A stretch of 64,000 bases of DNA, from NCBI RefSeq assembly GCF_018320785.1, contig NC_054881.1, positions 16,368,275 to 16,432,274 of the forward strand, in the 5' to 3' direction. Below the pieces are notes generated by a model that saw only the letters and a list, made by a program, of their open reading frames with translations, did no database searches and was not told the origin of the DNA. Positions 26,601 through 32,883 of the stretch are shown one piece after another (the stretch's first letter is position 1; every line of letters begins with the position of its first letter). Both the position numbers and the translations under genes were made by a program. Origin of the DNA: Cheilinus undulatus (Eukaryota; Chordata; Actinopteri; Labriformes; Labridae).

Positions 26601-29600
26601 TAATTTTTTGTTCCTTTACAGCTGTCACTGACTGTAATCCTTCATTATGTTCTCCCATAGATGGACCAATCATAACAGAGGACGAGCTGACCTCATTGCC
26701 CCTTGTCAAAGTGGTCCCTGACGGTCAGTACACAGGGCTGAAGCTCAGCACTGTGGTCCGCATGATGAGAGGGCTTCTGGAACAGAAAGTCCCCCTGCAG
26801 GAGTTTGAGGTAAGAACCTGCTCTTTCTCTCATTGCTTTAGAATGAATTACAGATCATTTACTTTTTTGTAAACATGTAATTTACATCTCTGTCAGAATC
26901 TCCAGAACCTCCAGCCTCTGGATGACTGTTTAATTGGTCAGACGAAGGAGAACAAGAAAAAGAATCGCTACAAGAACATTGTCCCATGTAAGAAGATTTA
27001 CACGTTTAGCCTGGTGTCCAGGCTTTTCAAAAATGAATAAACTGAAAGTTGAACATCTTCTTCTTTTATGTGTCTGTCTGTTCTAGTTGACACAACTCGA
27101 GTCATGCTGGGCAAAGATGGCGGCTACATCAACGCCAACTTCATCAAGATGCCCGTGAAGGACGAGAGCTACATGTACATCGCCTGTCAGGGTCCCTTGC
27201 CCACCACTCTGGGCGACTTTTGGCAGATGGTTTGGGAGCAGAAGTCTAATGTGATTGCCATGATGACGCAGGAAGTGGAGGGAGGGAAAGTGAAGTGTCA
27301 ACGGTACTGGCCGGACACACCGAGGACAGCAGAGATGGTGGACGACCGGCTGCAGATCACGCTAATCAAAGACCAATATCTCGATAATTTTGTTATTCGG
27401 CTTATTGAGGTCAAAAATGTCCAGGTTAGTTTTTATATTGATTCATGCTTCTTTACTTTGATGAACACTGTTTTTTGATACATTAAAGTAAGTTTCTCCC
27501 TCCTCAGACCAATGAAATCCAGTGCGTGACTCATCTCAACTACACGGGATGGCCGGACCACGGGACACCTTCACAGCCAGAGCAGCTTCTTACATTTATT
27601 TCTTACATGAGGCACGTTCATCGATCGGGGCCAATAATCACACACTGCAGCGCAGGCATCGGCCGATCTGGGACGCTCATCTGTATAGACGTGGTTTTGG
27701 GTCTCATCAGTAAAGATGCTGACGTAAGTTGTGCATCTTTTCCTTACAGTATGAAGGAGTAGAGGCTGCATACCGGTATATCTTAATTACATTATTTGTT
27801 TATATTTACACATGTGTGAAGTATAATTACTGAGTACAAGATCGTTACTTGAAAAAGAAAGAGGTAAATGAAGAGAAGCTGCGAAGTAAACCTAAATTAC
27901 ATAACTGACAATTGTACAGTCCACTCAGATTTGCTGTTCTTTAAGGTCATTTACAAGCTGTTTCAAGCTGTGATATTTCCAACCCTGTGATTTTTTACCT
28001 TCACTGTGGATGTCACACAGGTGAATGGGGGATTAAAGTGCCTGGGCTTCTAAGATGTCAAAAAAGCGTTACAGAAATGAGAACAGGATCGGCAGAGCCA
28101 GTGGGGGGGGTGGGGGGGGTGGGGGTGGGGGGGGGTGTATGAAGAAACCCTACTGTGCCTAGCTCTCTTGCCCTGCTGCAAAACTGTAATGCAGTGTGAA
28201 TTGAAAGACGGGAGCACGTAATATCATGTTGTTGCAGTATCAGGTCTCCACAGTGATGGCGTAGCTGTGATGAAAATGCATTGTGAAAGCACCTTTTGAG
28301 TCTCTTGCAGTTCTAAGCCCACATCAGCCTTAACCAGATGGGCCAGAAATGGCTCCCAGATGGCCTGAAAGGTCCTCACTGAACCTCTAGGACCCAAGTC
28401 TTTACATTAATAAGTCTGCCATCAAAAACATCCTTTAAAAAAGAAAGGAAAGAGGACTTCTAGTATCCCAGAGGTCAAGAGGTCTCACCAGAATGGAAAT
28501 TACTACTGAGTAATGTAAAGTGCAATGTGTTAGGAATAATAGTGAAAGAAAAACAACCTCAGAGCTTATTACCATTAGGGAAATAAATTTCATTGGTGAT
28601 AAATAAAACCATGATATTCTAGCTTGTTTGGCTTGACTTTTCCTGAATATATCCTGCCCTGCTCATGCAGCAGTTCAACCCACATTATGGGGAAATTTTA
28701 CTGTAGTGCTGGCAAAAAATTGCATTAAAATAGGGAGGGAAATGTGGGCATGCAGCTCACCCTGATATTGGGGGGTGCCTTTATTGGACAGAACAGCAGA
28801 GGAGAAACAGCAAATATGGGCAACTGAAGAAAAGTAAACCAAAATTACACAGCTGTCAGTCGTGTAGTATACTCTAATATATACTTTTGGCTGAATCCCG
28901 GTGCAGTTTTAAGTTGGGATGTTTACGCTTTTGTAAAGCTTTGCCTTCACGATGAAGTTTGTTGGGAATGCTTCAGAGGTAGTCACAGGAGCGTTTTAAA
29001 GACAAAACCAGGATCAGCAGAGTCAGCAGAAGGAGCACAGTGATGTGTGTGTACATGGAGAGAGAATGGGACTTGCACCAAACAGAAATAGCACTGGGAT
29101 TGGTATTTTAACCAGCAACCAGTTCATTTAGGACTGTAGCCTCTGTATATAGACGCCTGCTCTACCAACTGAGCTAAACCACCCTGAAAGTTTTGGGAAA
29201 TTTTAAGAACATTTCTGCATATTTGAAAATAGCTCATTAGTCTGACAGTGATAGAATAAGAATGTATTTAGTGAATAGAATTGAATTATTTTAACATTGA
29301 ATTTATGGTCTCACGTGCTGTTTTAAGTCTTCTTCAACATGACATGAAGTCTATTCTGTAAAAAAAAATTTGCTATCTGAAGTAAAATGGAGAATAAGAC
29401 AGGATATGTTTCAGGATAAAAACATAGCAGTGTTTCTCTACCTTGTAGTATAAATATGCTCATTATACTCAGATAGCCTGAATTCAGAGCTAGAAAATTA
29501 CAGTTTACAAACAAATGGGTGACATCTCAGTGATTCTATTTATTTCTAATGTACTGTCTGTTTATCAGGTTGGATTGATGAGGTTACCATATGAATAATG

Positions 29601-29927
29601 ATTTGCTTGTCCTGCTATGTGGGCCTTTAAGGGGGGCTTCTATATCCATTTTCCTTGTTTTTGCTCTGTATGATCACAATCTAACAGACGTTTCTTTATA
29701 GTTTGATATTTCAGATGTCGTACGGAACATGAGACTTCAGAGACAGGGAATGGTCCAAACAGAGGTGAGTCTAAATGTTTGTAGCTGTATAACTCTTCCC
29801 ATATTTTTTAATCCTACAACTTATTCATTTTCTCCCTTTTTTCCCACAGGACCAGTATATTTTCTGCTATCAAGTAATCCTCTATGTCCTCAGATGCCTT
29901 CAAGCAGAAGAAAACATCTCAGGATAG
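1173..29927 (+). CDS. ptpn13: ptpn13, 3' half: protein tyrosine phosphatase non-receptor 13 (PDZ2 to stop)
   Basis: This is the large cytosolic scaffold phosphatase (PTP-BL/PTPL1 family), which binds membrane-protein C-termini through PDZ domains and dephosphorylates tyrosines. The N-terminal KIND, FERM and PDZ1 exons lie upstream of the window. Exons seen: 1173-1289, 4573-4666, 4898-4983, 5459-5621, 7014-7228, 8538-8636, 8741-9123, 9723-9882, 10251-10406, 11501-11672, 11787-11997, 12121-12206, 12296-12357, 12462-12617, 25019-25184, 25333-25422, 25569-25675, 25765-25820, 25926-26023, 26661-26809 (or from 26622), 26897-26987, 27087-27424, 27508-27723, 29702-29764, 29850-29927. All have GT-AG borders and phases that join, giving 3,612 nt (1,203 codons plus TAG). 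Identity is certain from the match to human PTPN13 in PDZ2-PDZ5, the motif [13 protein letters not shown] and the catalytic domain. The oddity is an extra PDZ domain after PDZ5, split by a 12.4-kb intron that hosts another gene. Confidence 0.95.
1290..4572 (+). other. ptpn13: ptpn13 intron within PDZ2 (3.3 kb)
   Basis: No exon-like or clearly repeated element was recognised. Open frames at 1920-2477 and 3668-4215 lack splice support, motifs or codon bias. Confidence 0.55.
7014..8636 (+). other. ptpn13: ptpn13 PDZ3 exons
   Basis: Two exons (7014-7228 and 8538-8636) encode PDZ3. The sequence starts [20 protein letters not shown], continues with [17 protein letters not shown] and [18 protein letters not shown], and resumes after the intron with EVISALRG and [14 protein letters not shown]. 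The match to human PDZ3 is close through the GLGF loop and the alpha-2 helix. The open frame runs upstream from 7014 into the intron as far as 6755, but the polypyrimidine-CAG at 7013 and the phase-1 join to 5621 fix the exon start. The 1.3-kb intron between the two exons is mostly a T/G-rich degenerate repeat. Confidence 0.92.
7310..8230 (+). repeat. T/G-rich degenerate minisatellite in the PDZ3 intron
   Basis: About 900 bp of loosely repeated GGAATTTGTTTGGATTTTTG-like units, strongly poor in C on the plus strand. Several open frames up to 132 codons (7367-7765) arise from it and read as Phe/Leu/Ile/Gly-rich low-complexity; they are not genes. It lies between ptpn13 exons 7014-7228 and 8538-8636. 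Confidence 0.75.
8741..9882 (+). other. ptpn13: ptpn13 PDZ3-PDZ4 linker exons
   Basis: Exons 8741-9123 and 9723-9882 encode a Ser/Pro/Glu-rich, probably disordered linker. Recognisable pieces are [19 protein letters not shown] (similar in style to the human RRDSYSDSSGSGEDD stretch) and a Pro-rich segment with [18 protein letters not shown]. The split codon AG|G joins them. The human linker is of similar character but poorly conserved in sequence, so boundaries rest on splice sites and phase. The second exon ends at the GTACGA donor at 9883. Confidence 0.85.
10251..11672 (+). other. ptpn13: ptpn13 PDZ4 exons
   Basis: Exons 10251-10406 and 11501-11672 encode PDZ4: [20 protein letters not shown], then [20 protein letters not shown], then after the intron [17 protein letters not shown], close to the human domain ([33 protein letters not shown]). 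The second exon continues into the [15 protein letters not shown] stretch that begins PDZ5. The intervening 1.1-kb intron is largely filled by a degenerate Tc1-like transposon. Confidence 0.93.
10510..11330 (+). mobile_element. Degenerate Tc1-like transposon with broken transposase start
   Basis: From about 10881, translation in shifting frames gives [20 protein letters not shown], then [18 protein letters not shown], the typical N-terminal helix-turn-helix of teleost Tc1 transposases. The frame is broken at least once between them (near 10950) and the catalytic part is missing. The sequence upstream (GACTTAAGTATTCAGACC type) matches the familiar end region of such elements. Near 11250-11320 two oppositely oriented short pieces of the same coding region form an inverted repeat. 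Inserted in the ptpn13 intron between the two PDZ4 exons; inactive. Confidence 0.75.
11787..12206 (+). other. ptpn13: ptpn13 PDZ5 exons
   Basis: Exons 11787-11997 and 12121-12206, following the PLG at the end of the previous exon, encode PDZ5: [38 protein letters not shown] and LTLKATRDGKPV. The human counterpart has GFSLCGGHDSLYQVVYISDI and LVLKATRNDLPV, so this is the last PDZ in mammals. The second exon leads out of the domain into a short Ser/Asn-rich linker ([20 protein letters not shown]). Confidence 0.92.
12747..13030 (+). repeat. Two tandem ~145-bp units of a dispersed fish repeat
   Basis: Unit 1 (12747-12892) and unit 2 (12893-13030) share the order ATATCTC, CTTTGA(A/G)GGATT, TGACTCAA.GAT.AACTG, AGATTTT, GGTTA, GCCTCATGTTT and CTTGCTT. 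The text resembles a known teleost interspersed repeat with tandem structure. It lies just after the donor of the sixth-PDZ exon. Confidence 0.65.
13983..14328 (+). repeat. Left copy of a ~345-bp inverted repeat pair flanking the nested gene
   Basis: From AAAGATCCACAAATGC to CATTCATATTTTCA this segment matches, in reverse complement, 23203-23547 with roughly 20 mismatches by eye (~94% identity). It contains an open frame that is shared by both copies, but nothing recognisable is encoded. It lies in the 12.4-kb ptpn13 intron, 1.6 kb upstream of the nested gene. Family unknown; two insertions of one mobile element are the simplest reading. Confidence 0.85.
14641..15148 (+). repeat. Interspersed AACTAAA-rich repeat
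   Basis: Two AACTAAAACTAA-rich arms (14650-14780 and 14975-15140) enclose ~200 bp of unique-looking sequence that includes GACGGCGGCAGACTGACTGA. The element starts ATTATAGTTAACTAAAAC and ends ACTATTTTAACC, a form I know as common in fish genomes. It lies 0.3 kb upstream of the nested gene's promoter. Confidence 0.6.
15420..15500 (+). promoter_or_regulatory. Candidate core promoter of the nested gene
   Basis: A compact set of elements precedes the gene: CCAAT at 15422-15426, a CRE/ATF-like TGACATCA at 15442-15449 and a TATA-like TTAAATA at 15470-15476, all about 105-185 bp upstream of the ATG. The TATA position predicts initiation near 15500. It argues that the frame is transcribed on its own and is not just intronic DNA. 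Upstream of it is a ~22-nt T run (from 15370). Confidence 0.5.
15605..18598 (+). CDS. Unrecognised intronless gene nested in a ptpn13 intron: repeat and coiled-coil protein, 997 aa
   Basis: One uninterrupted 2,994-nt frame, same strand as ptpn13. I start it at ATG 15605, which has A at -3 and no upstream ATG after the inferred cap site near 15500; the frame stays open a further 69 nt upstream. Residues ~23-555 form three tandem ~182-residue units ([15 protein letters not shown], poly-Lys, acidic patch, [10 protein letters not shown]). Residues ~556-975 are an almost continuous Glu/Lys/Arg/Leu-rich coiled coil with a 36-residue repeat marked by W-E-E-x-x-S-R-L-L. The tail is Lys-rich, then [18 protein letters not shown], whose Cys beside basic residues could be lipid-modified. 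No signal peptide or membrane segment. Coding constraint is suggested by repeat units that stay in frame and by its own promoter and poly(A) signal. I do not recognise the family; single-exon structure fits a retrogene or a fish-specific lineage. Function unknown; a structural or scaffold role is inference. Confidence 0.8.
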   Translation: MQRSVPTTEHFGRFTAEMMPKTMVSQTSEETHEESWSNDENESFVLSVKKPEPAKKKKKKKKKTLKYEEEEEDPMKQIHCSYGFPSGLETELDCEDPQDPGFRFSRTRSVMLHLGESVPSQQVSREEPGEKKPSGETPKDIQSAAADDKYQETNQAPVQLPDSSDLRLLHVEVPKKTAKAWADVVKMGTEELEQTSSAEKTPEDMVSQTSEETHEESWSNDENESFVLSVKKPEPAKKKKKKKKKTLKYEEEEDDPMKQIQCSYGFPSGLETELDCEDPQDPGFRFSRTRSVMLHLGESVPSQQVSREEPGEKKPSGETPKDIQSAAADDKYQETNQAPVQLPDSSDLRLLHAEVPKKTAKAWAEVAKMGTEELEQTSSAEKTPEDMVSQTSAETHEESWSNDKNESFVLSVKKPEPAKKKTKKKKKTLNYWEEETYPWNQIHCSFGFPSGLEDEINCEDYAGFTFSLRPRETLQLRESVPAQHFTGEEPPENIQSVAADNKFQETDQAPVQLPEREQKPEGQAKVSSDTPLLHAEVLTKQATAGAEGVKEGTEDCLAKIRNENLGLKGSLSRANMALQSQRERWERNKTRLVGKIEALTAANHQANVENEDLRRQLAENERLGNETCALKSELKQAHEDLEKMRRELEEERSRRMENCAENSKLKVELSQAKEDLAQKEKMHLLAEIDTAAPNQEHLRKDEVSRENTTLKAALSQAKEDLAKKSRHWEEETSRIKASMEQAKADQKKQRLVWKEERSRLITSHQEAVCRLERELVDTQNELKNSKSSWEKQQFEFLISQMNERAKAKAEIDQVRDSLENLRGQYDEERSRLLAEHEEDSVRMKAALCKAREDQARVERQWEEDISRLLGERSQEMTKLVEELAKATRDLVNQKSEWEGERSGLLRENACLKDSLQQMETEKQDWLREKASLLESVTVLTQTLKESEDERARTSESLQQRMGRLELQLEEQKKKKEKKRGGFLSCFRRRSGASTSDS
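15671..17270 (+). repeat. Three in-frame tandem units (546-bp period) in the nested gene
   Basis: Units start at the MVSQTS codons at 15671, 16217 and 16763, each 546 bp (182 codons) apart. Units 1 and 2 differ at only about five residues by eye (E/D, H/Q, V/A, D/E, V/A), so the duplication is recent or homogenised. Unit 3 matches closely only through the poly-Lys stretch (about its first 45 residues), then diverges and is shortened. Each unit carries a (AAG)n-like Lys run. Confidence 0.92.
17861..18292 (+). repeat. Four consecutive 108-bp (36-codon) coiled-coil repeats
   Basis: The aromatic codon that opens the motif (W or Y, then E-E-x-x-S-R-L-L-like) recurs at 17861, 17969, 18077 and 18185, and again at 18293, exactly 108 bp each time. 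Looser copies lie upstream (WEEETSR near 17786; LEEERSRR near 17550) and downstream ([11 protein letters not shown]). Protein similarity between units is low, so the duplications are old. Confidence 0.85.
18599..19010 (+). terminator. 3'UTR and polyadenylation signal of the nested gene
   Basis: AATAAA at 18995-19000 lies in the context CTCAATAAAG, about 400 bp after the TGA at 18596-18598, with T/G-rich sequence following. Earlier A-rich AATAAA hexamers occur at about 18848-18860 and 18911. The 3'UTR includes a fragment of a dispersed fish repeat (18658-18835). Confidence 0.5.
18658..18835 (+). repeat. Dispersed fish repeat fragment (copy 1)
   Basis: The string GGTGGGACGGTGGTGAACAC, then TTTCTGGTTCGACTGCCTG, TCTGTGGAGTTACCATCATC and GGTTCTCTCCGGGTGCTCCG, matches a very common vertebrate/fish interspersed repeat whose start resembles a tRNA-like head. 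I cannot assign a family name with certainty. It lies in the nested gene's 3'UTR. Confidence 0.6.
19610..21190 (+). repeat. A/G-rich degenerate satellite of AAAAGTGGCAAAAATGGGTT-like units
   Basis: About 1.6 kb of imperfect ~20-bp units (variants AAAGTGGCAAAAA, AAATGGGTTGAAAGTGG, AAAAGTGGTTAAAATGGGCTG). The plus strand is rich in A and G and nearly lacks C. It lies 0.6 kb after the nested gene, in the same ptpn13 intron. Open frames on either strand are by-products. Confidence 0.8.
21191..23202 (+). other. Unassigned stretch in the large ptpn13 intron
   Basis: 21240-21680 is G/C-richer and looks like old repeat debris. At 22355-22700 the minus strand reads like a 3'UTR (AATAAA in reverse near 22361, then CA-rich text), but no coding exon on the minus strand is identifiable upstream of it. 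I see no supportable gene. Confidence 0.35.
23203..23547 (-). repeat. Right copy of the ~345-bp inverted repeat pair
   Basis: This is the reverse complement of 13983-14328, about 94% identical by eye. At its outer edge it runs straight into a 15-16-bp-period minisatellite (23515-23690) that the left copy lacks. The two copies enclose about 8.9 kb containing the nested coiled-coil gene. Confidence 0.85.
23515..23690 (+). repeat. Minisatellite of ATTTGCAGATCTTT-like units
   Basis: Imperfect tandem copies of about 14-16 bp (forms such as CATTTGCAGATCTTTAC and CATTTGTGGATTTGTG) continue for about 175 bp. The open frames on both strands here are products of this periodicity. Confidence 0.75.
23700..25018 (+). 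other. ptpn13: Rest of the large ptpn13 intron
   Basis: Apart from the hAT-like end near 24480, it shows no gene. The acceptor at 25018 is strong (TTTTTTTATTACAG). Confidence 0.5.
24478..24560 (+). repeat. hAT-like element end (AAAGAGCCGCA type)
   Basis: The string AAAAGAGCCGCAACTGGTCA, then AAGAGCCACATGCGGCTCAAG and CTGCGGGTTGAGTAGGC, resembles the end of a very common hAT-type repeat (GAGCCGCATGCGGCTC). A matching other end was not found with confidence. It lies in the large ptpn13 intron. Confidence 0.4.
25333..26023 (+). other. ptpn13: ptpn13 acidic linker before the phosphatase
   Basis: Exons 25333-25422, 25569-25675, 25765-25820 and 25926-26023 encode an acidic, Ser-rich linker. It contains [16 protein letters not shown], which parallels human [12 protein letters not shown], and [13 protein letters not shown], which is identical to the human stretch. 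These two anchors tie this part of the fish protein to the human one and show that the extra PDZ replaces or precedes the mammalian inter-domain region. All four are small exons (56-107 nt) with consistent phases. Confidence 0.9.
27865..29060 (+). repeat. ptpn13: Diverged direct copies of one element within a ptpn13 intron
   Basis: 27870-28100 and 28815-29025 share, in order, GAAG..AAGTAAACC.AAATTACA, TGTACAGTCCACTC-like/TGTAGTATACTC-like text, CTTCAC.AT, GCGTT and CAGGATC.GCAGAG.CAG. They look like two old insertions of the same repeat about 945 bp apart; the right one is continuous with the SINE head. Identity is low (estimated under 75%). Confidence 0.5.
28102..28137 (+). repeat. G-run tract with G-quadruplex potential
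   Basis: Five G runs of 4-9 bases separated by single T residues, in the last large ptpn13 intron (27724-29701). It meets the usual G-quadruplex pattern on the non-template (plus) strand, so it would also be present in the pre-mRNA. Confidence 0.75.
29040..29187 (-). mobile_element. tRNA-derived SINE head, minus strand
   Basis: The reverse complement begins GGTGGTTTAGCTCAGTTGGT and continues AGAGCAGGCGTCTATATACA, a tRNA-like A box (TAGCTCAGTTGG, 29165-29176). A degenerate B-box-like GGTTAAAATACC follows about 50 bp later. It is a SINE promoter head rather than a tRNA gene, since no cloverleaf can close. The body probably extends leftward to about 28800. Confidence 0.6.
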
Positions 29928-30589
29928 CAGAAACATCTGTATCGTTGTCACATCCGCGCTGGGTGGCTGTTACACAAGTGCAAAAACAAAACTGGAGGAG
30001 TGTTGACACAGGCAAACATTGCCAAATTTACACTACATGTTTTTAAAATGCCTTAAAATATTCAACTCCATGAGAGTCATTCCTTTTAAAGAAGTCTATA
30101 TTTTTATGTTTGCTTTTTGAGTTCTCTTTCTTCGGCTGCTACTCCCTTTCGATGCATTTATGAGAACTTCTGATTGTATTTCTTACTATCGTCACCCACA
30201 AGAGAACGTCAATGTTTTTTCCCCCACAGATTCTTGGATATTTTAAAAATAATTATGAAAATGATCAATGACTTCGTATTTTATGTGGAACAAAATTGTT
30301 TATTTTGAATCCTACTTTGATGCTGGAACATGCCTTGACAGAATACTATGTCAGTATTTGCTTTGTAAATCTATTATACAGTACAGTGCTTACTGCCTGA
30401 GGTAAATGATGAAATTAAGTGTACATATTCATCTCCTGAAGATTAAACTGGATACATTTTATATCATGTTGTGGAAATGTTCTTTTTTCACAGTCTTTTA
30501 ATTTCCCTCTCCTGTTTTTGCATTTTCCTTTTCACTGCATCTTAAACCTTCTGTTTTATTCTCAGAATGAAAATGTGCAAGAGATTAAA
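29928..30589 (+). other. ptpn13: ptpn13 3'UTR (approximate)
   Basis: Non-coding A/T-rich sequence follows the stop codon. There is no canonical AATAAA close by; ATTAAA variants at 30442-30447 and 30584-30589 are the best visible polyadenylation signals. The end is therefore uncertain and the UTR may be longer. Confidence 0.4.
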
Positions 30590-32739
30590 ATCACACTCCA
30601 AACTTCATTTTATAAAAGCTCAACCCTGTGTAGCTTTTACAGCTAGATTGCCAACAAAATCACTGAAAAGTATGAGAAGAAGAGATTTAAATCTATTCTC
30701 ATGCATAAGAGTGGATTATTTGAAATTACTGCACACATAGTAGCAGTAATGCTCATAATGTTGAATCTATATGAAGGCTGTTCAGAAATTTGGAGGTTAA
30801 ATTTACCTCTTTTTATTTTATTTTGTTCACTATTTTGCAACCTAGTAATCAAACTGCCATTAAAAATGGGCACAGAATCGCATCAACCATCCCCAAAGAG
30901 CATCATTACAAAGCTTGTAGTTGTTTAATGCCTGTTTTTTGCATTTGAATGAATGTGAGTAATCATTGAGTAATCATTTTTTCCTGCTAATATCATTGTT
31001 AAAAATAATTGCTTGCAATGAAGGAACATCTCAAGGCAACAAAGTGATGGACTGTGCAGCAGAAAGCAGGTAAGAATGTCTAGCATCTGTTTTACCACTA
31101 AGTGGTGCCAAAATTCTTTTGCACTACAGTGGAGTTTTTTTTTTGTTTGTTTGTTTGTTTTTTGTTTTTTGCATTACCCTGTTATTCAATGAAATCTCAA
31201 GACTATCAAGGCATTCTGGAGTGAAATGTGCTGCCCAGCGTCAGAAATCTTGGTCTCAGTCACAGGTGATGGATCCTCAAACAGGATAATGACCCAAAAC
31301 ACACAGCTAAAAACACTCAAGAACAGCTAAGAACAAAACTTTGGACTATTCTGAAGTGGCCTGTGAGCCCTAATCGAAATCTTACTGAACACCTGTGGAA
31401 GGAGCTGAAACATGCAGTCTGGAGAAGGCACCCTTCAAAACTGGTAGTCTTTGGCTTTCCAAAATGGTCTGCTCTTGTTTTCTGCCTTTTCCCCAACGCT
31501 CTGTTTGGTGACACATCCTCAGCTCCTTCATCCTCAGTTTTCTCATACTGTCTCTTCAGTTGAAAACAAAAACCCATGATGTCCACTCAAGTGAACATGT
31601 AAAAATTTCCTTGACATAATTTGGAATTAAAAAAAGTTATAATAAAGTTCAAGTCTTGTTTTTCATGCCTTAAGAACAATTTAAAAACATGGGGAAAATC
31701 CTGGCTGAAGTTGCCGTACTTGACACATGAGGGGTTAATAGTTGGAACATCTCCCTTTATTAAATAGTCTGCACCTTCAATACTTCCTGTCTTAATTAGA
31801 ATTATATACCTTATAAATGATGTTGCTTGTTAAAATCAAGTGGCTGATGAAAAAAAAGGCAGTGAGTGGTAACTTATCAGCTACTGTTGCTGTAAGGCAA
31901 AACTCAACATTATTTTTTGCAAAAGTATTGAGGAAATCCAAGCCCTTGCATCATAAGCCCTTCTCACATTTGCACAAAACTCCTGAAAATTGCATATGGG
32001 CTACGTGTGTGGATGCAGATAGTTGACTTTTTAACCCCCAGGCTTTTTCCTGCTTGCTCCCTGGTATTTTCTCCTTTCCCTTGTCTGACATAAAAACTCT
32101 CATTTTAAGGACGAGTGTGAACAAACTAGTTGGGAAATTTTCCAGCCATGTTATCCTGAAACTTCATAGAAATTTTCAGGAATGCGTCATGTGTGAAAAA
32201 GACAAACACAAATACCAGCAAAAAAATAAGACTTTTTTTGATTGAATAAAATTAAAGGGCATTACATAAAGCCATACATACAAACATAATGTTGACAGAC
32301 TATAATAATAACTTAAGATAAACCAACGTAAACAAAGGTACAACAGAGACAAAATGAATCCTATACACAAAATAATACAGTAAGGCTTACCAAACAAACA
32401 AGCAAACAAAACAAAACAATATGAAACAAAGAAACTCATTTATGAAGGACTAAAGAATTTTTTATATATTTCTAAGGTTTATGCGGATTTTCTGTTCCAA
32501 GTGGTTAGAGATCTCATGTAGTTATTTGATTCAAATAAAAAAAACCTTGAAGTGGGGGCGGCTATTTTCGGTAAATTTCATTTTGTGGATGTGGTATTTT
32601 CCCATTATGATAAATTCAAAATGTTTGTTTTGGTGATTGAAATTAATTATCATACTTTGATTACTGAGATTAATTATTTTAGAGGTTTTTTGAGCGACAA
32701 ATAGAAGAAAAATAAGACGTCTCCTTTAAAGAAAGCGGA
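30590..32739. other. Intergenic region ptpn13-sdad1
   Basis: Holds the transposase fragment at 31200-31460, a TTTG-rich simple stretch at 31132-31165 and part of a dispersed repeat near 31960. No gene seen. Confidence 0.5.
31200..31460 (+). pseudogene. Tc1-like transposase C-terminal fragment
   Basis: Translation across 31270-31440 gives LKQDNDPKHTAKNTQEQL, then TILKWPVSPNRNLTEHLWKE and LKHAVWRRHPSKL. This is the DDE-region signature (DNDPKHTAK and the NPIEHLW-like block) of Tc1-like transposases. The frame is interrupted and the N-terminal half is not seen next to it. It lies between ptpn13 and sdad1 and is a dead fragment. Confidence 0.75.
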
Positions 32740-32883
32740 TGTGACGGAGGGGTGGCCGGATGTGAGGTATGTCTTTTTTTTTTATGCATGTTTAATGGCA
32801 GCCTACATTCTGGCCACGCTTCCCTTTTAAATTGTACATTTTCTTGGTATTTCCCGGATATTTAAGCAGGATAATATCTAGTT
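32740..32883 (+). promoter_or_regulatory. sdad1: sdad1 5' region, possible short non-coding first exon
   Basis: Upstream of the ATG a locally G/C-richer stretch (GGAGGGGTGGCCGGATGTGAG) is followed by a donor-like GTATGT at 32768. A possible acceptor (TTTAAGCAG) ends at 32869, 14 bp before the start codon. A tiny 5'UTR intron of about 100 bp is therefore possible. The branch and pyrimidine tract are weak, so a plain unspliced leader is equally likely. Confidence 0.35.

Larger units (their letters stand above)
26661..29927 (+). other. ptpn13: ptpn13 catalytic tyrosine phosphatase domain
   Basis: Exons 26661-26809, 26897-26987, 27087-27424, 27508-27723, 29702-29764 and 29850-29927 encode a full classical PTP domain. 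Visible motifs in order: [37 protein letters not shown], the WPD loop WPDHGTP, the P-loop [11 protein letters not shown] with catalytic Cys codon 27646-27648 and Arg, and the Q-loop GMVQTEDQYIFCY. Every catalytic residue is present, so the enzyme should be active. The protein ends [12 protein letters not shown] with TAG at 29925-29927. The WPD loop has G where I recall D in human (WPDHDTP); the general-acid Asp is intact. Confidence 0.95.

Noticed and set aside
29160-29187. tRNA gene on the minus strand
   Set aside because: Only the A-box region is tRNA-like; acceptor stem and anticodon arm do not form, so it is a SINE head.
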